Assembly (NCBI GenBank): GCA_022763115.1
Contig: JALEGJ010000020.1
Location: 1-43,643 of the forward strand
Reading direction: 5' to 3'
DNA length: 43,643 nt
Origin: Aquisalinus sp.
GTDB lineage: Bacteria; Pseudomonadota; Alphaproteobacteria; Caulobacterales; Parvularculaceae
Shown here piece after piece: positions 31,724-41,865 of this stretch; the stretch's first letter is position 1; every line of letters begins with the position of its first letter. The translations under genes were made by a program, and so were the position numbers. The notes below the pieces were generated by a model. That model did no database searches. It was not told where the DNA came from and worked only from the letters and a program-made list of their open reading frames with translations.

Positions 31724-33658
31724 TTACTCTGAAATAGGTATCGAGAGAGAAACCTCGGTACCCTTGCCCGTATTCCTGATATCAACTGCCCCGGACAAAG
31801 CTCCGGCGCGTTTGGCAATATGACTCAAACCACGGCGTGATGCCAATTCTTCTGCATTGATGCCCTTTCCATTATCGGCAATCCGAATATGAAGCCGTTT
31901 ATTGTCCATATTGGAAGGATCTTCAGATGACGGCTCCATGGCAATAGTGAGCTTGGTCATTCCGGAATGGCGCAAGGCATTCGTAACAGCTTCCTGCATG
32001 GCACGATAAATATGCAAAACAGCTTCGGGACCAAATCCGGAAATCTGTTCACGGATTTTCATTTGCCAATCAAGTTCCACTCCCGCAGCAGATAATTGTG
32101 GCTGCACCCTCGCCCTGAATGCCCCAAGGGCCATACCGATATCATCTGTTTCCGTATCGAGCGAATCCACAATCAAGCGCAGGTCATTAAGGCTGCTTTG
32201 CAACTCTGAAGATACTTCCTGGCTAGACAGATTCTCTTGCTTGATCTGCAACTGAAGTCCCAGTAGCTGACTGCCAATCCCGTCATGCATGTCGAGCATG
32301 ATGCGCTGTCGCTCCTGAGCGATGGCGGCCTGCTTCTCCTGTTCACGCGTTTTTTCATAGGACCTGGCAAGCTCGGCTTTACGTTCTGCCAGTTCGGTAG
32401 CCAATGTAATACGCTGCTGTTCCTCCGCCTGTTGTAAGTGCAAGGTTCGCCGCGCCAGAACATAGATTATCCCGAGTGCAACAATGACAATTGCCAGAGG
32501 CGAATATGGCATCGTTGTGACAAGAGGCCACCATGAAACATTACTCGACACGAGTATCTCACTCAGCACGTCGACAAGCGCCGTAGACAAACAAATGCCG
32601 AATGCAGCGATACTGAAATAGGGAATATTACGCTGCTTGCGATAAGTAATGAACTTCCAACCAGTCCAGAGCAAGGCGCCCACCACAAGGGGCAACCCTA
32701 TGAAAAGATAAAGTGTATCTCCCCAATTTGTATCAACAACATCCAGGAGGAAAGAGAACACGGTGTAACCGATGCCGGTTATCGCAAGCGCTCTGTAAAT
32801 ACCGGCCGATTTTGATGTCCACGCATTGGCAAAAGCTGCTATCGACATCACAAGTCCAAAGGTCGTGACATTGAACATCAGACTTTGATGGATGACCTCC
32901 CAAGTGTGCATGGGCAACTGGTAGTAAACATTGCGCCCGACCCAGAAAATCATAATCAATCCGAGAACGATGTATTCATGCCGCTGCTGGCGGGATAATC
33001 CCCCCACCGCAAGCGCGAACATCGCGACAAAAACACCGATACCGTTTACAACATTCAGTGACGTGACATTCAATGTCTGCCGCCAGAAATAGGCGTTGAC
33101 CAGAGCTTCTCTCTCTCCCACGAATGCTGCATAGATGCGCGGTCGCAGCGAGTATCCATACAGATAAATATCGAGTGTATTTTCCCCATCAATCAGAAAC
33201 TGTTCAGGTAAAGTATATATTCTCGGACCAAGGAAATTGACGTTGGAATAGTTACCTTCGTTTCGCTCGATACCAATCGGCTTACCATTCAGAAACACGG
33301 AAACCCTGTCCCTTGCCCGCGTGATGTAGAAGGCATGATCCTGACCGGATACTTTATTTGCTTCAAACGAAGTGCGCATGACATACAGCTGGTTCGCAGA
33401 AGGCAACCGGTAAGAATACCACTGCGACGTGATCGGGGTGAATTTCACATCATCCGTGACCTCCCCTTTCAGGCTGCCAGCGGCCGCAATCTGAAATTCT
33501 GAAAGCCGCTTGGCATCAGTCGGTACCATGCTGCGTTCGGCAAAATAGACCACAAGCACGATTGAGAAAAAACAAATCAGAAAAAGGCTTGCATAATTGA
33601 AGACCTGGATCACCAGATTATGCTTGTTGTCGACAGGCGCTTCATCGGTGATGGCCAT
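31724..33658 (-). CDS. Sensor histidine kinase, 7TM-type, NarL partner
   Basis: This 644-residue membrane kinase has a first membrane segment (about 22-39) and an extracytoplasmic jelly-roll-like domain (about 75-180, DRVSVFLNGKPIG, GENTLDIYLYG). Seven further membrane segments (about 200-402), a coiled coil (about 405-450) and the cytoplasmic kinase core follow. The HisKA_3 phospho-acceptor is His458 in MLDMHDGIGSQLLGL. The ATPase has its N box at Asn560 (MQEAVTNALRHS) and IADNGKGI at 593-600. The layout resembles 7TMR-DISM kinases that sense sugars or lipids. It starts six bases after the regulator gene and is its cognate partner. Confidence 0.9.
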   Translation of the reverse strand: MAITDEAPVDNKHNLVIQVFNYASLFLICFFSIVLVVYFAERSMVPTDAKRLSEFQIAAAGSLKGEVTDDVKFTPITSQWYSYRLPSANQLYVMRTSFEANKVSGQDHAFYITRARDRVSVFLNGKPIGIERNEGNYSNVNFLGPRIYTLPEQFLIDGENTLDIYLYGYSLRPRIYAAFVGEREALVNAYFWRQTLNVTSLNVVNGIGVFVAMFALAVGGLSRQQRHEYIVLGLIMIFWVGRNVYYQLPMHTWEVIHQSLMFNVTTFGLVMSIAAFANAWTSKSAGIYRALAITGIGYTVFSFLLDVVDTNWGDTLYLFIGLPLVVGALLWTGWKFITYRKQRNIPYFSIAAFGICLSTALVDVLSEILVSSNVSWWPLVTTMPYSPLAIVIVALGIIYVLARRTLHLQQAEEQQRITLATELAERKAELARSYEKTREQEKQAAIAQERQRIMLDMHDGIGSQLLGLQLQIKQENLSSQEVSSELQSSLNDLRLIVDSLDTETDDIGMALGAFRARVQPQLSAAGVELDWQMKIREQISGFGPEAVLHIYRAMQEAVTNALRHSGMTKLTIAMEPSSEDPSNMDNKRLHIRIADNGKGINAEELASRRGLSHIAKRAGALSGAVDIRNTGKGTEVSLSIPISE

Positions 33659-33664
33659 GGAATG

Positions 33665-34327
33665 CTACCTTATCAACCCCTCACGATAAGCCTGCGAAAC
33701 TGCTTCCGACCGTGTACTGACGGCCATCTTACGATAGATTGCCTTAACATGCTCGGCGACAGTATATGGCGAAATGCCAAGCTGGCGCGCCACCTCTTTA
33801 TTTGTAAAGCCCCGGGCCAGTTCAGTCAGGATTTCAACCTCGCGCGCCGTCAGCCTTGTGACAGGAGTGTCAGTGGAGGAATTTTCATCAGCAGTTTCGG
33901 AGCGAATTTTTTTAAGAAGATGTCCTGCTACAGCTGCGCTGATAGGCGATCCACCTTCCAGCACGGTGCTTATAGCGCTTTTCAACTCTTCAGGCTGCGC
34001 ACTTTTCAGGACATAGCCATCAGCCCCTGCCTCAACAGAAGCCATGACGCTTTTCACGTCCCCCAGCACCGTGATCACAATCACTTTTTTGTCACCAGCC
34101 TTGCTGGCCTGCTCCACAAAATCGAGACCTGTCCCATCGCCCAGATCAAGATCAGTGATGAGCAAATCGTAAGACCGCTCAAGCGCTCTCTTCCCTTCCG
34201 CCCAGGACGCTGCCGCCTGGACCAGCTCAAGGCGCGGATGCTGCTCTATGACATCCGTGAAAGCGGCACGTGCCATAGGCACGTCCTCAATCAGAATTGT
34301 TCGTATTTTCCCGGTGTCAGCAGACAT
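33665..34327 (-). CDS. NarL/FixJ-family response regulator
   Basis: This 220-residue protein has a receiver domain (about 9-125) with phospho-acceptor Asp59 in LLITDLDLGDG, conserved Lys108 (GYVLKSA) and the acidic pocket near Glu14-Asp15. A LuxR-type helix-turn-helix follows (about 155-215, LTAREVEILTELARGFTNKEVARQLGISPYTV). AGAGGG precedes the ATG. It is separated from tadC by 80 bases that hold two copies of ATGGTCC (34355-34361 and 34384-34390), possible binding sites. It probably controls pilus or surface genes, from its place at the end of the tad operon. Confidence 0.92.
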   Translation of the reverse strand: MSADTGKIRTILIEDVPMARAAFTDVIEQHPRLELVQAAASWAEGKRALERSYDLLITDLDLGDGTGLDFVEQASKAGDKKVIVITVLGDVKSVMASVEAGADGYVLKSAQPEELKSAISTVLEGGSPISAAVAGHLLKKIRSETADENSSTDTPVTRLTAREVEILTELARGFTNKEVARQLGISPYTVAEHVKAIYRKMAVSTRSEAVSQAYREGLIR

Positions 34328-34407
34328 TGAACCCTCTCACCAGAGAAGGCTTAAATGGTCCGTAGTAAAATGTAAAACCAGGGATGGTCCACTTGACTTT
34401 GGATCGA

Positions 34408-35391
34408 TTATTGCTCGACTTCGACCATGCCGGTGACGCGCAGGATTGCCGGGCCAAGAATAACCACAAATAGCACCGGCAGGAAAAACAGGATCATCGG
34501 CACTGTCAATTTCGGGGGCAATGCAGCCGCCTTTTTCTCGGCCGCCTGCATCCGCAACTCGCGATTTTCTGCCGCCATGACTCGTAAAGAGGCACCGAGC
34601 GGCGTACCATATTGCTCTGACTGGATGAGCGCCGTCACGACAGACTTCACTCCCTCTAGTCCCGTACGGTCAGCGAGGTTCTGGTAGGCCTGTTTCCGTT
34701 CCTGAAGATAAGACAGCTCCGCTGTCGTCAATGCCAGTTCTTCCCCCAGTTCAGGACAATTGGAGCCAACTTCTTCACTGACCTTATGCAGAGCATGTTC
34801 GATGGACATGCCAGACTCAACGCAAATCAGTAACAGATCCAGAGCGTCGGGAAAGCCGAGCTGCATTTTCTGCTGACGTTTTTGTATGACATTGGATATA
34901 TAGATATTCGGCAAGTAGAATCCGGCAGCAAATCCGCCAATAGTTGCGACCAGCTTCATGAAACTGCCAAGACCAAACCCGTCAAGTACGTAAACATAAA
35001 AAGCCATGCCCAGACCACCGATGATCGGCATGGCAACACGCGCCAGCATGAAGGTAAAGACAGGGCGCTCCCCGCGAAAACCTGCCATGGCGAGTTTCTT
35101 GGCAGCACTCTCGGCATCAAAAACTTCAAGCAGCTTGAATTGCTCCACAACTTCGCGGGCCACCCCTTTGGCACTGGCATTACGCAATCCTGCGCTATGC
35201 TGCTTCAGGTTTTCGCGATGGCGCTCGCGCAAATTTTCCTTGTGGCTATGGACACGCTTGAGGCGGTCTTTCATCGGGTCGGGCTGTAAGACGGGCCCGA
35301 GAAGCGAAATAATCGTCACGCCGACTGCAACAGCTGCCAGAAAAGCAGTCATGTTCTGTCTGTCGGTGATGATTTCGATTATGCCATCCAT
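34408..35391 (-). CDS. tadC: Tad pilus inner membrane platform protein TadC
   Basis: This 327-residue membrane protein has one T2SS-F (GspF-like) domain at about 180-310 (GFPDALDLLLICVESGMSIEHALHKV, LIQSEQYGTPLGASLRV), with membrane segments near 15-33, 115-165 and 300-320. It works with TadB as the platform on which the ATPase TadA drives pilin assembly. The start lacks a good ribosome binding site, so coupling to tadB (27 bases upstream) is likely. Confidence 0.93.
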   Translation of the reverse strand: MDGIIEIITDRQNMTAFLAAVAVGVTIISLLGPVLQPDPMKDRLKRVHSHKENLRERHRENLKQHSAGLRNASAKGVAREVVEQFKLLEVFDAESAAKKLAMAGFRGERPVFTFMLARVAMPIIGGLGMAFYVYVLDGFGLGSFMKLVATIGGFAAGFYLPNIYISNVIQKRQQKMQLGFPDALDLLLICVESGMSIEHALHKVSEEVGSNCPELGEELALTTAELSYLQERKQAYQNLADRTGLEGVKSVVTALIQSEQYGTPLGASLRVMAAENRELRMQAAEKKAAALPPKLTVPMILFFLPVLFVVILGPAILRVTGMVEVEQ

Positions 35392-35418
35392 AAAACTACG
35401 TTAACCACGATGTTTGAA

Positions 35419-36417
35419 CTAGACCTTAATGCTGATCATGTTTTTCATGACCAGAATACCGATAGCCATCCAGGTACCGGCACCGATGAGAATGAAATTG
35501 CCAATCTGGGTTTCAAACAAAGGCATCAGGTAAACTGGCGACGCAATGTGCACCATGGACGCCACCATGAAAGGCAATGAGCCAAGAATCACAGCCGATG
35601 CCTTGGCTTCCATAGAAAGAGCACTGATCTTCCCTTCCATCAACTTGCGATTTCGCAAAACTGTTGCCAGGTTATTCAGTGCTTCAGCCAGGTTACCGCC
35701 AGTCTGCTTCTGGATGATCAGTACAATACCGAAAAAATTGACTTCATTAAGAGGCATACGATCATACATGCGCTCCAACGCCTGTTCCAGTGAAAGACCA
35801 ACACGGATACTTTCTGTGAGCATATAAAACTCATCACGAACAGGTTGCTGCGCATCACGACCTATGATTTTCAGGCATTCATTTACAGGCAAACCGGATT
35901 TCACCCCACGCACGATAACTTCGATGGCGGTCGCAAATTCCTTGATGAACTTTTTCTGACGTCTTTTTTTGAGAAAGCCCAGTGCAAATCGCGGAAAGCC
36001 GAGACCTCCAACAATAAACATGGCACCAGTGACAAAAGTTGACTGAGCGGTAATGAGAGCAATAGCTAGGAACGCAACAGCACAAATTGCTGATGCAACG
36101 TAGTAATCCCGCTCAGAAATACGCAAACCCGCCTGTTCAAGCTTCTGACTGAGACTCAGATTCTTCTTGGCCTCATGCTCTTTCTGCTTGTCATCAATAC
36201 GGCGTAGAGATTCCTGGACCTGTTTGCGCCGATCTTTTGGTGCTTCAGCGGCATTGGCGCCTGCACCGGCTTTCCCGCGCGGAGCTGTTGTACCACTTCC
36301 AAACTTGGCGGCACGTGTCTTGGCTTTATCCTTCTCTGTGGGCGCCAGAATGACATAAGAGAGAGCGCTGACAGAGACCAGCCCAAGTACGATCAAGATT
36401 ATCGTTTGTGAGTCCAT
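35419..36417 (-). CDS. tadB: Tad pilus inner membrane platform protein TadB
   Basis: This 332-residue protein has an N-terminal membrane segment, a charged linker (about 30-95), paired membrane segments (about 105-145), a T2SS-F domain (about 155-285, EFATAIEVIVRGVKSGLPVNECL, IQKQTGGNLAEALNNL) and C-terminal membrane helices. It is the platform partner of TadC. AAGGGAG precedes the ATG. It lies 20 bases after cpaF. Confidence 0.94.
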   Translation of the reverse strand: MDSQTIILIVLGLVSVSALSYVILAPTEKDKAKTRAAKFGSGTTAPRGKAGAGANAAEAPKDRRKQVQESLRRIDDKQKEHEAKKNLSLSQKLEQAGLRISERDYYVASAICAVAFLAIALITAQSTFVTGAMFIVGGLGFPRFALGFLKKRRQKKFIKEFATAIEVIVRGVKSGLPVNECLKIIGRDAQQPVRDEFYMLTESIRVGLSLEQALERMYDRMPLNEVNFFGIVLIIQKQTGGNLAEALNNLATVLRNRKLMEGKISALSMEAKASAVILGSLPFMVASMVHIASPVYLMPLFETQIGNFILIGAGTWMAIGILVMKNMISIKV

Positions 36418-36437
36418 CGACCGCTCCCTTGACCAGC

Positions 36438-37886
36438 TTATTCCGCAGCGGCGTCAAGCGCCTCAGCCAGCTCAATATGCTTCCCGTAATATTTGGCACG
36501 ATCCCAAAAGGCTGGCCGCGCAATACCGGTCGACTTATGGCGCCCGATGACTTTGCCATCATCATCTTCCCCGGTAATATCGTATACGAACAAGTCCTGT
36601 GTAATGATCGTATCCCCCTCTGTCCCGATCACTTCGGTCACATGGGTAATGCGACGCGAACCGTCACGCAGACGGGCCGCCTGAATAACAACATCTACAG
36701 AGCCAACAATCATATCACGGATTGTTTTGGAGGGCAGGTTGAACCCTCCCATCGTGATCATGGACTCCAGACGCGAAAGCGCTTCACGCGGCGAGTTGGC
36801 GTGAAGTGTTCCCATGGACCCATCATGGCCCGTGTTCATCGCCTGAAGCAGGTCAAAGGCTTCGGGGCCACGAACCTCACCCACGATGATACGTTCAGGG
36901 CGCATCCGCAGACAGTTCTTGACAAGATCACGCATGGTAACTTCACCCGTTCCCTCAAGGTTCGGCGGACGCGTTTCCAGACGGACCACATGAGGCTGCT
37001 GAAGTTGCAATTCAGCTGCGTCTTCGCAGGTGATGACGCGCTCGCCCTCATCAATGAAACTGGTCATACAGTTCAGAAGCGTTGTCTTACCAGAACCCGT
37101 ACCACCAGAAATCAGGGTGTTAATCCCGCAATGGCCAACAATTTCCAGGACCTTCGCCCCTTCGGGTGAAATCGAACCGAACTCGACCAGATTCTGGATC
37201 GTCAGCTTATCTTTCTTAAACTTACGAATGGTCAGTGCAGCACCATCAATGGACAGGGGTGGCGCAATCACGTTGACCCGTGATCCGTCAGGCAAGCGCG
37301 CATCACAAATAGGACTTGCTTCATCAACCCGGCGGCCGACCTGCGATACGATCCGCTGGCAGATGTTCATAAGCTGCGCGTTGTCGCGGAAACGTACCGG
37401 CGTCAGTTCAATCTTGCCGCCGACTTCAATGAAGACACGCGATGAACCGTTGACCATGATGTCGGCAATGTCGTCACGGGCAAGCAATGGCTCCAATGGT
37501 CCATAGCCAAGCACGTCATTACAGATGTCCTGCAGCAGGGCTTCCTGCTCGGAAATGGACATCTGCAGCCCTTTGATTGAGATAATCTCGTTGACGATAT
37601 CCCGAATTTCTTCTGCGGCTGACTCCGGATCGAGTTGCGCGAGTTGAGACAGGTCAATCGTGTCAATCAGAGCATTGAAGATCGTCGTCTTGGTTCTGAA
37701 GTATTCATCAGATTGATTTGAGGATGCTTGCTTTACAGGCTCAGGCGAGGCCGCCACAGGTGGCGCAGAACTGGATTTTGGCTTCGCTACTTTGGGAGGC
37801 GGAGCAGCCTTATCCTTCTGCGGGGCTGATGACTTGGGCGCGGGAGCCGGTTGTACCGCAACAGCTTCTGATCTTTTTCCAAACAT
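36438..37886 (-). CDS. cpaF: Tad pilus ATPase CpaF/TadA
   Basis: This 482-residue secretion ATPase of the type II/IV family powers Flp pilus extension. It has a disordered Pro/Lys/Ala-rich N terminus (about 10-60), an N-terminal domain, the Walker A motif GGTGSGKT (261-268), the Asp box CEDAAELQL (287-295), the Walker B region RIIVGEVRG (332-340) and the His box [12 protein letters not shown] (353-364). All catalytic motifs look intact. AAGG precedes the ATG, overlapping the cpaE stop region ten bases upstream. TadA-type ATPases can also act in retraction. Confidence 0.97.
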   Translation of the reverse strand: MFGKRSEAVAVQPAPAPKSSAPQKDKAAPPPKVAKPKSSSAPPVAASPEPVKQASSNQSDEYFRTKTTIFNALIDTIDLSQLAQLDPESAAEEIRDIVNEIISIKGLQMSISEQEALLQDICNDVLGYGPLEPLLARDDIADIMVNGSSRVFIEVGGKIELTPVRFRDNAQLMNICQRIVSQVGRRVDEASPICDARLPDGSRVNVIAPPLSIDGAALTIRKFKKDKLTIQNLVEFGSISPEGAKVLEIVGHCGINTLISGGTGSGKTTLLNCMTSFIDEGERVITCEDAAELQLQQPHVVRLETRPPNLEGTGEVTMRDLVKNCLRMRPERIIVGEVRGPEAFDLLQAMNTGHDGSMGTLHANSPREALSRLESMITMGGFNLPSKTIRDMIVGSVDVVIQAARLRDGSRRITHVTEVIGTEGDTIITQDLFVYDITGEDDDGKVIGRHKSTGIARPAFWDRAKYYGKHIELAEALDAAAE

Positions 37887-37896
37887 GTATCAGACC

Positions 37897-39636
37897 TTAC
37901 AGTTTACGGAACAGAGACTTGATATCGAGGCCCCTGCCAGATTTCTTTTCACTCCCCTGCCCCAGTATGATACTGGCGATCTGCCCAAGGGAGGCTGCGG
38001 CTTTTGACTTCGCGCTCGTCTCAAACACTGGTTCAGCGTTCGTAGATGCCATACCAAATAGCTGCGGATCCCAGTTGATGACGGCGATTGGATCAATCTC
38101 GAGCGCCTCGGCAAATTGCTCGACCGGAATTTCAGGACGTTTCGGCACACCCATTTGATTAAGCACAAGATATGGCGGCGCATCATTCGTGCGACTGGCC
38201 TTGACACTTTCAATCAGATTTTTGGCATTCCGGAAGGAAGACAGGTCCGGGGTGGCTGTGATGACGATTTCATCCGCTGTATGAAGAATACTGCGTGTCC
38301 ATTCTGTCCAAGCGTGCGGCAGATCTACTACGAGATTCGGAACCCCGCGACGCACCATATCCAGAACTTCTTCAAAGGAAGAAGCAGGCATATCATAGTC
38401 ACGATCCAGAAGGTTGGGCGCAGCAAAAAGACTAAGACGATCAGTACACTTCTGTAATAACCTGTCAAGGAGGACGTCATCAAGGCGTTCAGGAGCAGCT
38501 AAAGCCTCCGCAAGGCCCTGAGAGGGGTCCTGCTCAAAATCAAGGCTGGCCGTACCAAATGCAAGGTCGAGATCAAGAATGACTGTATCACTCTTGTGCA
38601 TTTCCGCTATGGCCCAGGCAACGTTGTGGCAGATTGTTGAAGACCCGACACCGCCACGCGCGCCAACGAAAACAATAGAACGGCCAATGGGAGGGGCAGA
38701 TGGGTCAACGTAAAGCGACGCTATGGAACGTGTTACCTGAATTGGGCGCCTTGGAGATATCAGATACTCACTTATTCCCCGGTCCATCAGCTCACGATAG
38801 AGTTTTACGTCGTTTACATGGCCGATCACAATTACCTTTGTGCTGGGGTCACATAATTCCGCTAGTTGATCCAACCCCTCGAACAATTCTGCGCTTGATG
38901 CGACTGTTTCCAGAATGAGCAAGTTTGGTGTTGTTTCTGACTGGAAGTGTTGAACGGCTTTTTTCAACCCGCCCATGAATATATTGATATGTGCTTTTGA
39001 CAGACGGCGGTCTGAAGCAGCAGCCTCTACAAGTTCGCTCGTCCCCTGTGTTTCGCAGAATACGCCAATGTTGATACGCGGAACTGGAATATGATCCCCT
39101 TCCTGCGGCACATCTTCTTCATCACTGAAAGCACTTGCAGCATTTGCGACGACTGGTGGCGCTGGAACAGCATCTGCACTTTTGGCAGAATAATCCTGAG
39201 TCATGCTGGCTGTCAGTGGCGGCTGCTCGACCGGGAAATCATCGTCGTCAAAATCATCGTCGAAGTCTTCATCAGCAAAATCATCGACTATTTGAGATTT
39301 TGGTTCGTTAACCATATCCAGCGCCTGCTCAATAGCGGCCAAGGCTTCCTCTTCAGAGTCCGGCAATGCCTCCTGAGATACAGGCTCCACTGACTCTTCA
39401 AATGTCGGCGCTGGTTCTGCCACGACTGGCTCAGCATCTATCGGTGGTGGTGGTGATGACAGGTCTTCATCATCCCAACTCTCAATGCTGCAATCAAGAT
39501 CGTCTACACCAAAGTCATCATCATCGAAATCAATATCGAGATCTTCCTCGGACAGCGCCTCAAGATCAGCCAGCTCTTCTTCCGTAAAGGCATCGTCGGT
39601 ATCAAAATCGAATTTATTATTTGCCAGATTGGTCAT
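37897..39636 (-). CDS. cpaE: Pilus localisation protein CpaE/TadZ, with acidic N-terminal extension
   Basis: This 579-residue protein belongs to the MinD/ParA-like pilus localisation factors. Residues 1-180 are disordered and extremely acidic (runs such as DIDFDDDDFGVDD and DEDFDDDFDDDDF). An atypical receiver-like domain follows (about 186-310), then the ATPase domain with GARGGVGSS at 325-333. The signature lysine of the deviant Walker A is Arg and the second Lys is Ser, as seen in other CpaE/TadZ, so ATP hydrolysis may be weak. GGAG precedes the ATG. It marks the pilus pole in Caulobacter. The acidic extension is long compared with CpaE as I know it. Confidence 0.92.
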   Translation of the reverse strand: MTNLANNKFDFDTDDAFTEEELADLEALSEEDLDIDFDDDDFGVDDLDCSIESWDDEDLSSPPPPIDAEPVVAEPAPTFEESVEPVSQEALPDSEEEALAAIEQALDMVNEPKSQIVDDFADEDFDDDFDDDDFPVEQPPLTASMTQDYSAKSADAVPAPPVVANAASAFSDEEDVPQEGDHIPVPRINIGVFCETQGTSELVEAAASDRRLSKAHINIFMGGLKKAVQHFQSETTPNLLILETVASSAELFEGLDQLAELCDPSTKVIVIGHVNDVKLYRELMDRGISEYLISPRRPIQVTRSIASLYVDPSAPPIGRSIVFVGARGGVGSSTICHNVAWAIAEMHKSDTVILDLDLAFGTASLDFEQDPSQGLAEALAAPERLDDVLLDRLLQKCTDRLSLFAAPNLLDRDYDMPASSFEEVLDMVRRGVPNLVVDLPHAWTEWTRSILHTADEIVITATPDLSSFRNAKNLIESVKASRTNDAPPYLVLNQMGVPKRPEIPVEQFAEALEIDPIAVINWDPQLFGMASTNAEPVFETSAKSKAAASLGQIASIILGQGSEKKSGRGLDIKSLFRKL

Positions 39637-39664
39637 ATTAATTCTCCGGTGCCTTTATGCCCTC

Positions 39665-40342
39665 TTACTGCTCGGAAGCCTGAATATCTATTGTCTCATC
39701 AGACTGGCTGGAGGTCGGCTCTCCCTGCACAAACTTTTCATAAACATTCGCGGACCGTGCGGCGTCGCTGTCACCCAAGGCAGTTGGCTCGACAAGGTCG
39801 CGAGGGTCAGCAATCATTGCCGCCAGGTTTTGCTGTGCAAAACAACCGAAGTTCTTGGCCGGAATATTACGAAAACGTCGCTCTATCTCTTCAGACCAGT
39901 CACCACATTCACTGGCTGTCGCAACGTAATTGCTAAAACTGATAATCACTTCTCCCTGCTCGGAAAAGCCGGACTGCCGGTATGTCGCGCCTTTCAAAAG
40001 CTGCCAGTCAACACCAAGATTGTTCAACTCCTGACGCAGGTCTGCTGCCATACTCTGTCCCTGAAAATCGAACTGTCCTCCGGATGGAGCGGTAATAGTT
40101 ATTGGACCATGCCCACGTGTGAAATAGGTTCTGGCAAATGCACGTAATCGCGCCTTATCGATCTGGGTCAACTCCGTCAGTGTCGCATCGACAGGAACAG
40201 TCAATGTAACCGTTTGCTGTTCAACGGCAATCGGATGCTCTTCCTCATAGGTGCGTGCTTCATTCGGACCATTGAAAACAGTCGAGCATGCTGGCAACAG
40301 ACAGAGAGCAAGTAGCGCTGGTATTGATTTATTCAGTGTCAT
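39665..40342 (-). CDS. cpaD: Tad pilus lipoprotein CpaD
   Basis: This 225-residue protein has the lipobox LLPAC (Cys19) and the CpaD family core: ITITAPSGGQFDFQ and NFGCFAQQNLAAMIADPRDLV (about 173-193). It is an outer membrane-associated partner of the CpaC secretin. ACGGGAA lies before the ATG. It follows cpaC by 15 bases and precedes cpaE by 28. Confidence 0.93.
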   Translation of the reverse strand: MTLNKSIPALLALCLLPACSTVFNGPNEARTYEEEHPIAVEQQTVTLTVPVDATLTELTQIDKARLRAFARTYFTRGHGPITITAPSGGQFDFQGQSMAADLRQELNNLGVDWQLLKGATYRQSGFSEQGEVIISFSNYVATASECGDWSEEIERRFRNIPAKNFGCFAQQNLAAMIADPRDLVEPTALGDSDAARSANVYEKFVQGEPTSSQSDETIDIQASEQ

Positions 40343-40357
40343 GTCTCTGTTTCCCGT

Positions 40358-41824
40358 TTAATCCAGAATAAAGCCGAGAGGGCCCTGCAGCGTAGACGAC
40401 CCTGTCGTCTTCCGACGCATGCCGTATGTTGACTCGAGTTTTCCAACCAATAGTTGCTGTACTTGTGTGGCATGAACAAATCCTTGCGACGGATCTGTCA
40501 GCTCAGAACGGTGCGCTGGCTCGACCAGATAAGGCGTAACAATAATCACAAGTTCAGTCTGATTACTGCGAAATTCATTACTACGGAAAAGTTGTCCGAG
40601 GACCGGTGTATCTTTCAGTGCCGGCACACCATCAACAGCTGAGCGAATATTGTCCTGCAGAAGGCCAGCAATTGCCATACTTCCGCCACTGGGCAACTCG
40701 ACGACATTCTCTACACGCCGTACTGTCAGGCCGGGAATAAGAAATGCATTCGGAATTAACTCGCCAGTCTCGGGGTCGATTCCGGAGGATGCCGAGAGGG
40801 TAAAACCGTTCGTTGTATCAACTTCACTAACCTCGGTATTTATCTTCAGGTTAATCCGGCCACGGGACAATACAACCGGACGAAATCCAAGTGCGACACC
40901 AAAGCGCTTGAATTCAATACCAACTTCGCCAAGGTCACTGTTAACCGGTACCGGGAATTCACCACCAGCCAGGAAGTTCGCCCCCTCGCCTGAAACCGAC
41001 GTCAATGTTGGCTCCGCCAATGTGCGAATAAGACCTGTTGATTCAAAGGCCGCGAGAGTGAGGTCAAGGTCGGTCAAATCGCCAAAACCAGATGTATCCA
41101 GCGCTCCGGAAATACCACCAGATGCTTCACCCGAAAATGGCAGCCGGTTTGCCCAGTTACCCGAAAAGAGGTTTCCGTCAAGTTGAGCGAAAAAGTTTCC
41201 ATTTACGCCAAGTTGCTTGACCAGGTTGCGCTGCATTTCGACAATGCGCACCTTAAGCATGACCTGATTTTGCTCACGAACACTCAGCATATTCAGTACA
41301 AGCTCAGGATCTCCCGTAAAACGGGCTGCGACGCTTTGCGCGCGGGCAAGCTCAGCTTCAGTTCCAACCGAGCCTTTCAAAATCACATTCTCATTTACAG
41401 CCTCAATAGTGATGCGCGAGTCCGGCATCAGGCGAGAATACAGATTCGCCAACGCATCAACATCGCGCTCAACCACAATCTCCAGATTGAGAATTTGACG
41501 GTTACGCGCGTCAAAGAAGAAAGCATTCGCTTGCCCGACTTCCATCCCGAGCAGGTAAACGCGACGTGGCGAGCGAATGACAACCTCGACTTTTGCTGGA
41601 TCGGAAACGAGCACATCCGCTGCTGCATCCGGTAATTCAATAATTGCCGCCTTGTTAAGCGGCAGTGTCATGCTTTTTGATGTCGCCGTATCGCCGCCGG
41701 AAATAATTCGTGCTTCCTGCGCTTGCACGGAGGTGCTGCTGATCGTCAATCCAAAGACAGCTGCTACGGCAATACTGCACCATCTTGCCGCCCTGTTCAG
41801 TATCATTGATTTTGACGTATTCAT
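40358..41824 (-). CDS. cpaC: Tad pilus secretin CpaC/RcpA
   Basis: This 488-residue outer membrane secretin has a signal peptide (about 1-35, ending VQAQ), an N-terminal pilus secretin domain (PLNKAAIIELPDAAADVLVSDP), a BON-like domain (about 125-185) and a secretin domain (VGIEFKRFGVALGFRPVV, LRRVENVVELPSGGSMAIAGLL-like core). The ATG at 41824 follows AAGG by seven bases. An alternative ATG at 41869 overlaps the cpaB stop as ATGA and would add 15 residues without a ribosome binding site; coupling from it cannot be excluded. Confidence 0.94.
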   Translation of the reverse strand: MNTSKSMILNRAARWCSIAVAAVFGLTISSTSVQAQEARIISGGDTATSKSMTLPLNKAAIIELPDAAADVLVSDPAKVEVVIRSPRRVYLLGMEVGQANAFFFDARNRQILNLEIVVERDVDALANLYSRLMPDSRITIEAVNENVILKGSVGTEAELARAQSVAARFTGDPELVLNMLSVREQNQVMLKVRIVEMQRNLVKQLGVNGNFFAQLDGNLFSGNWANRLPFSGEASGGISGALDTSGFGDLTDLDLTLAAFESTGLIRTLAEPTLTSVSGEGANFLAGGEFPVPVNSDLGEVGIEFKRFGVALGFRPVVLSRGRINLKINTEVSEVDTTNGFTLSASSGIDPETGELIPNAFLIPGLTVRRVENVVELPSGGSMAIAGLLQDNIRSAVDGVPALKDTPVLGQLFRSNEFRSNQTELVIIVTPYLVEPAHRSELTDPSQGFVHATQVQQLLVGKLESTYGMRRKTTGSSTLQGPLGFILD

Positions 41825-41865
41825 AATAAACCTTGATTTCTGTTGGTTTAGAAAGGTTGATGCGA

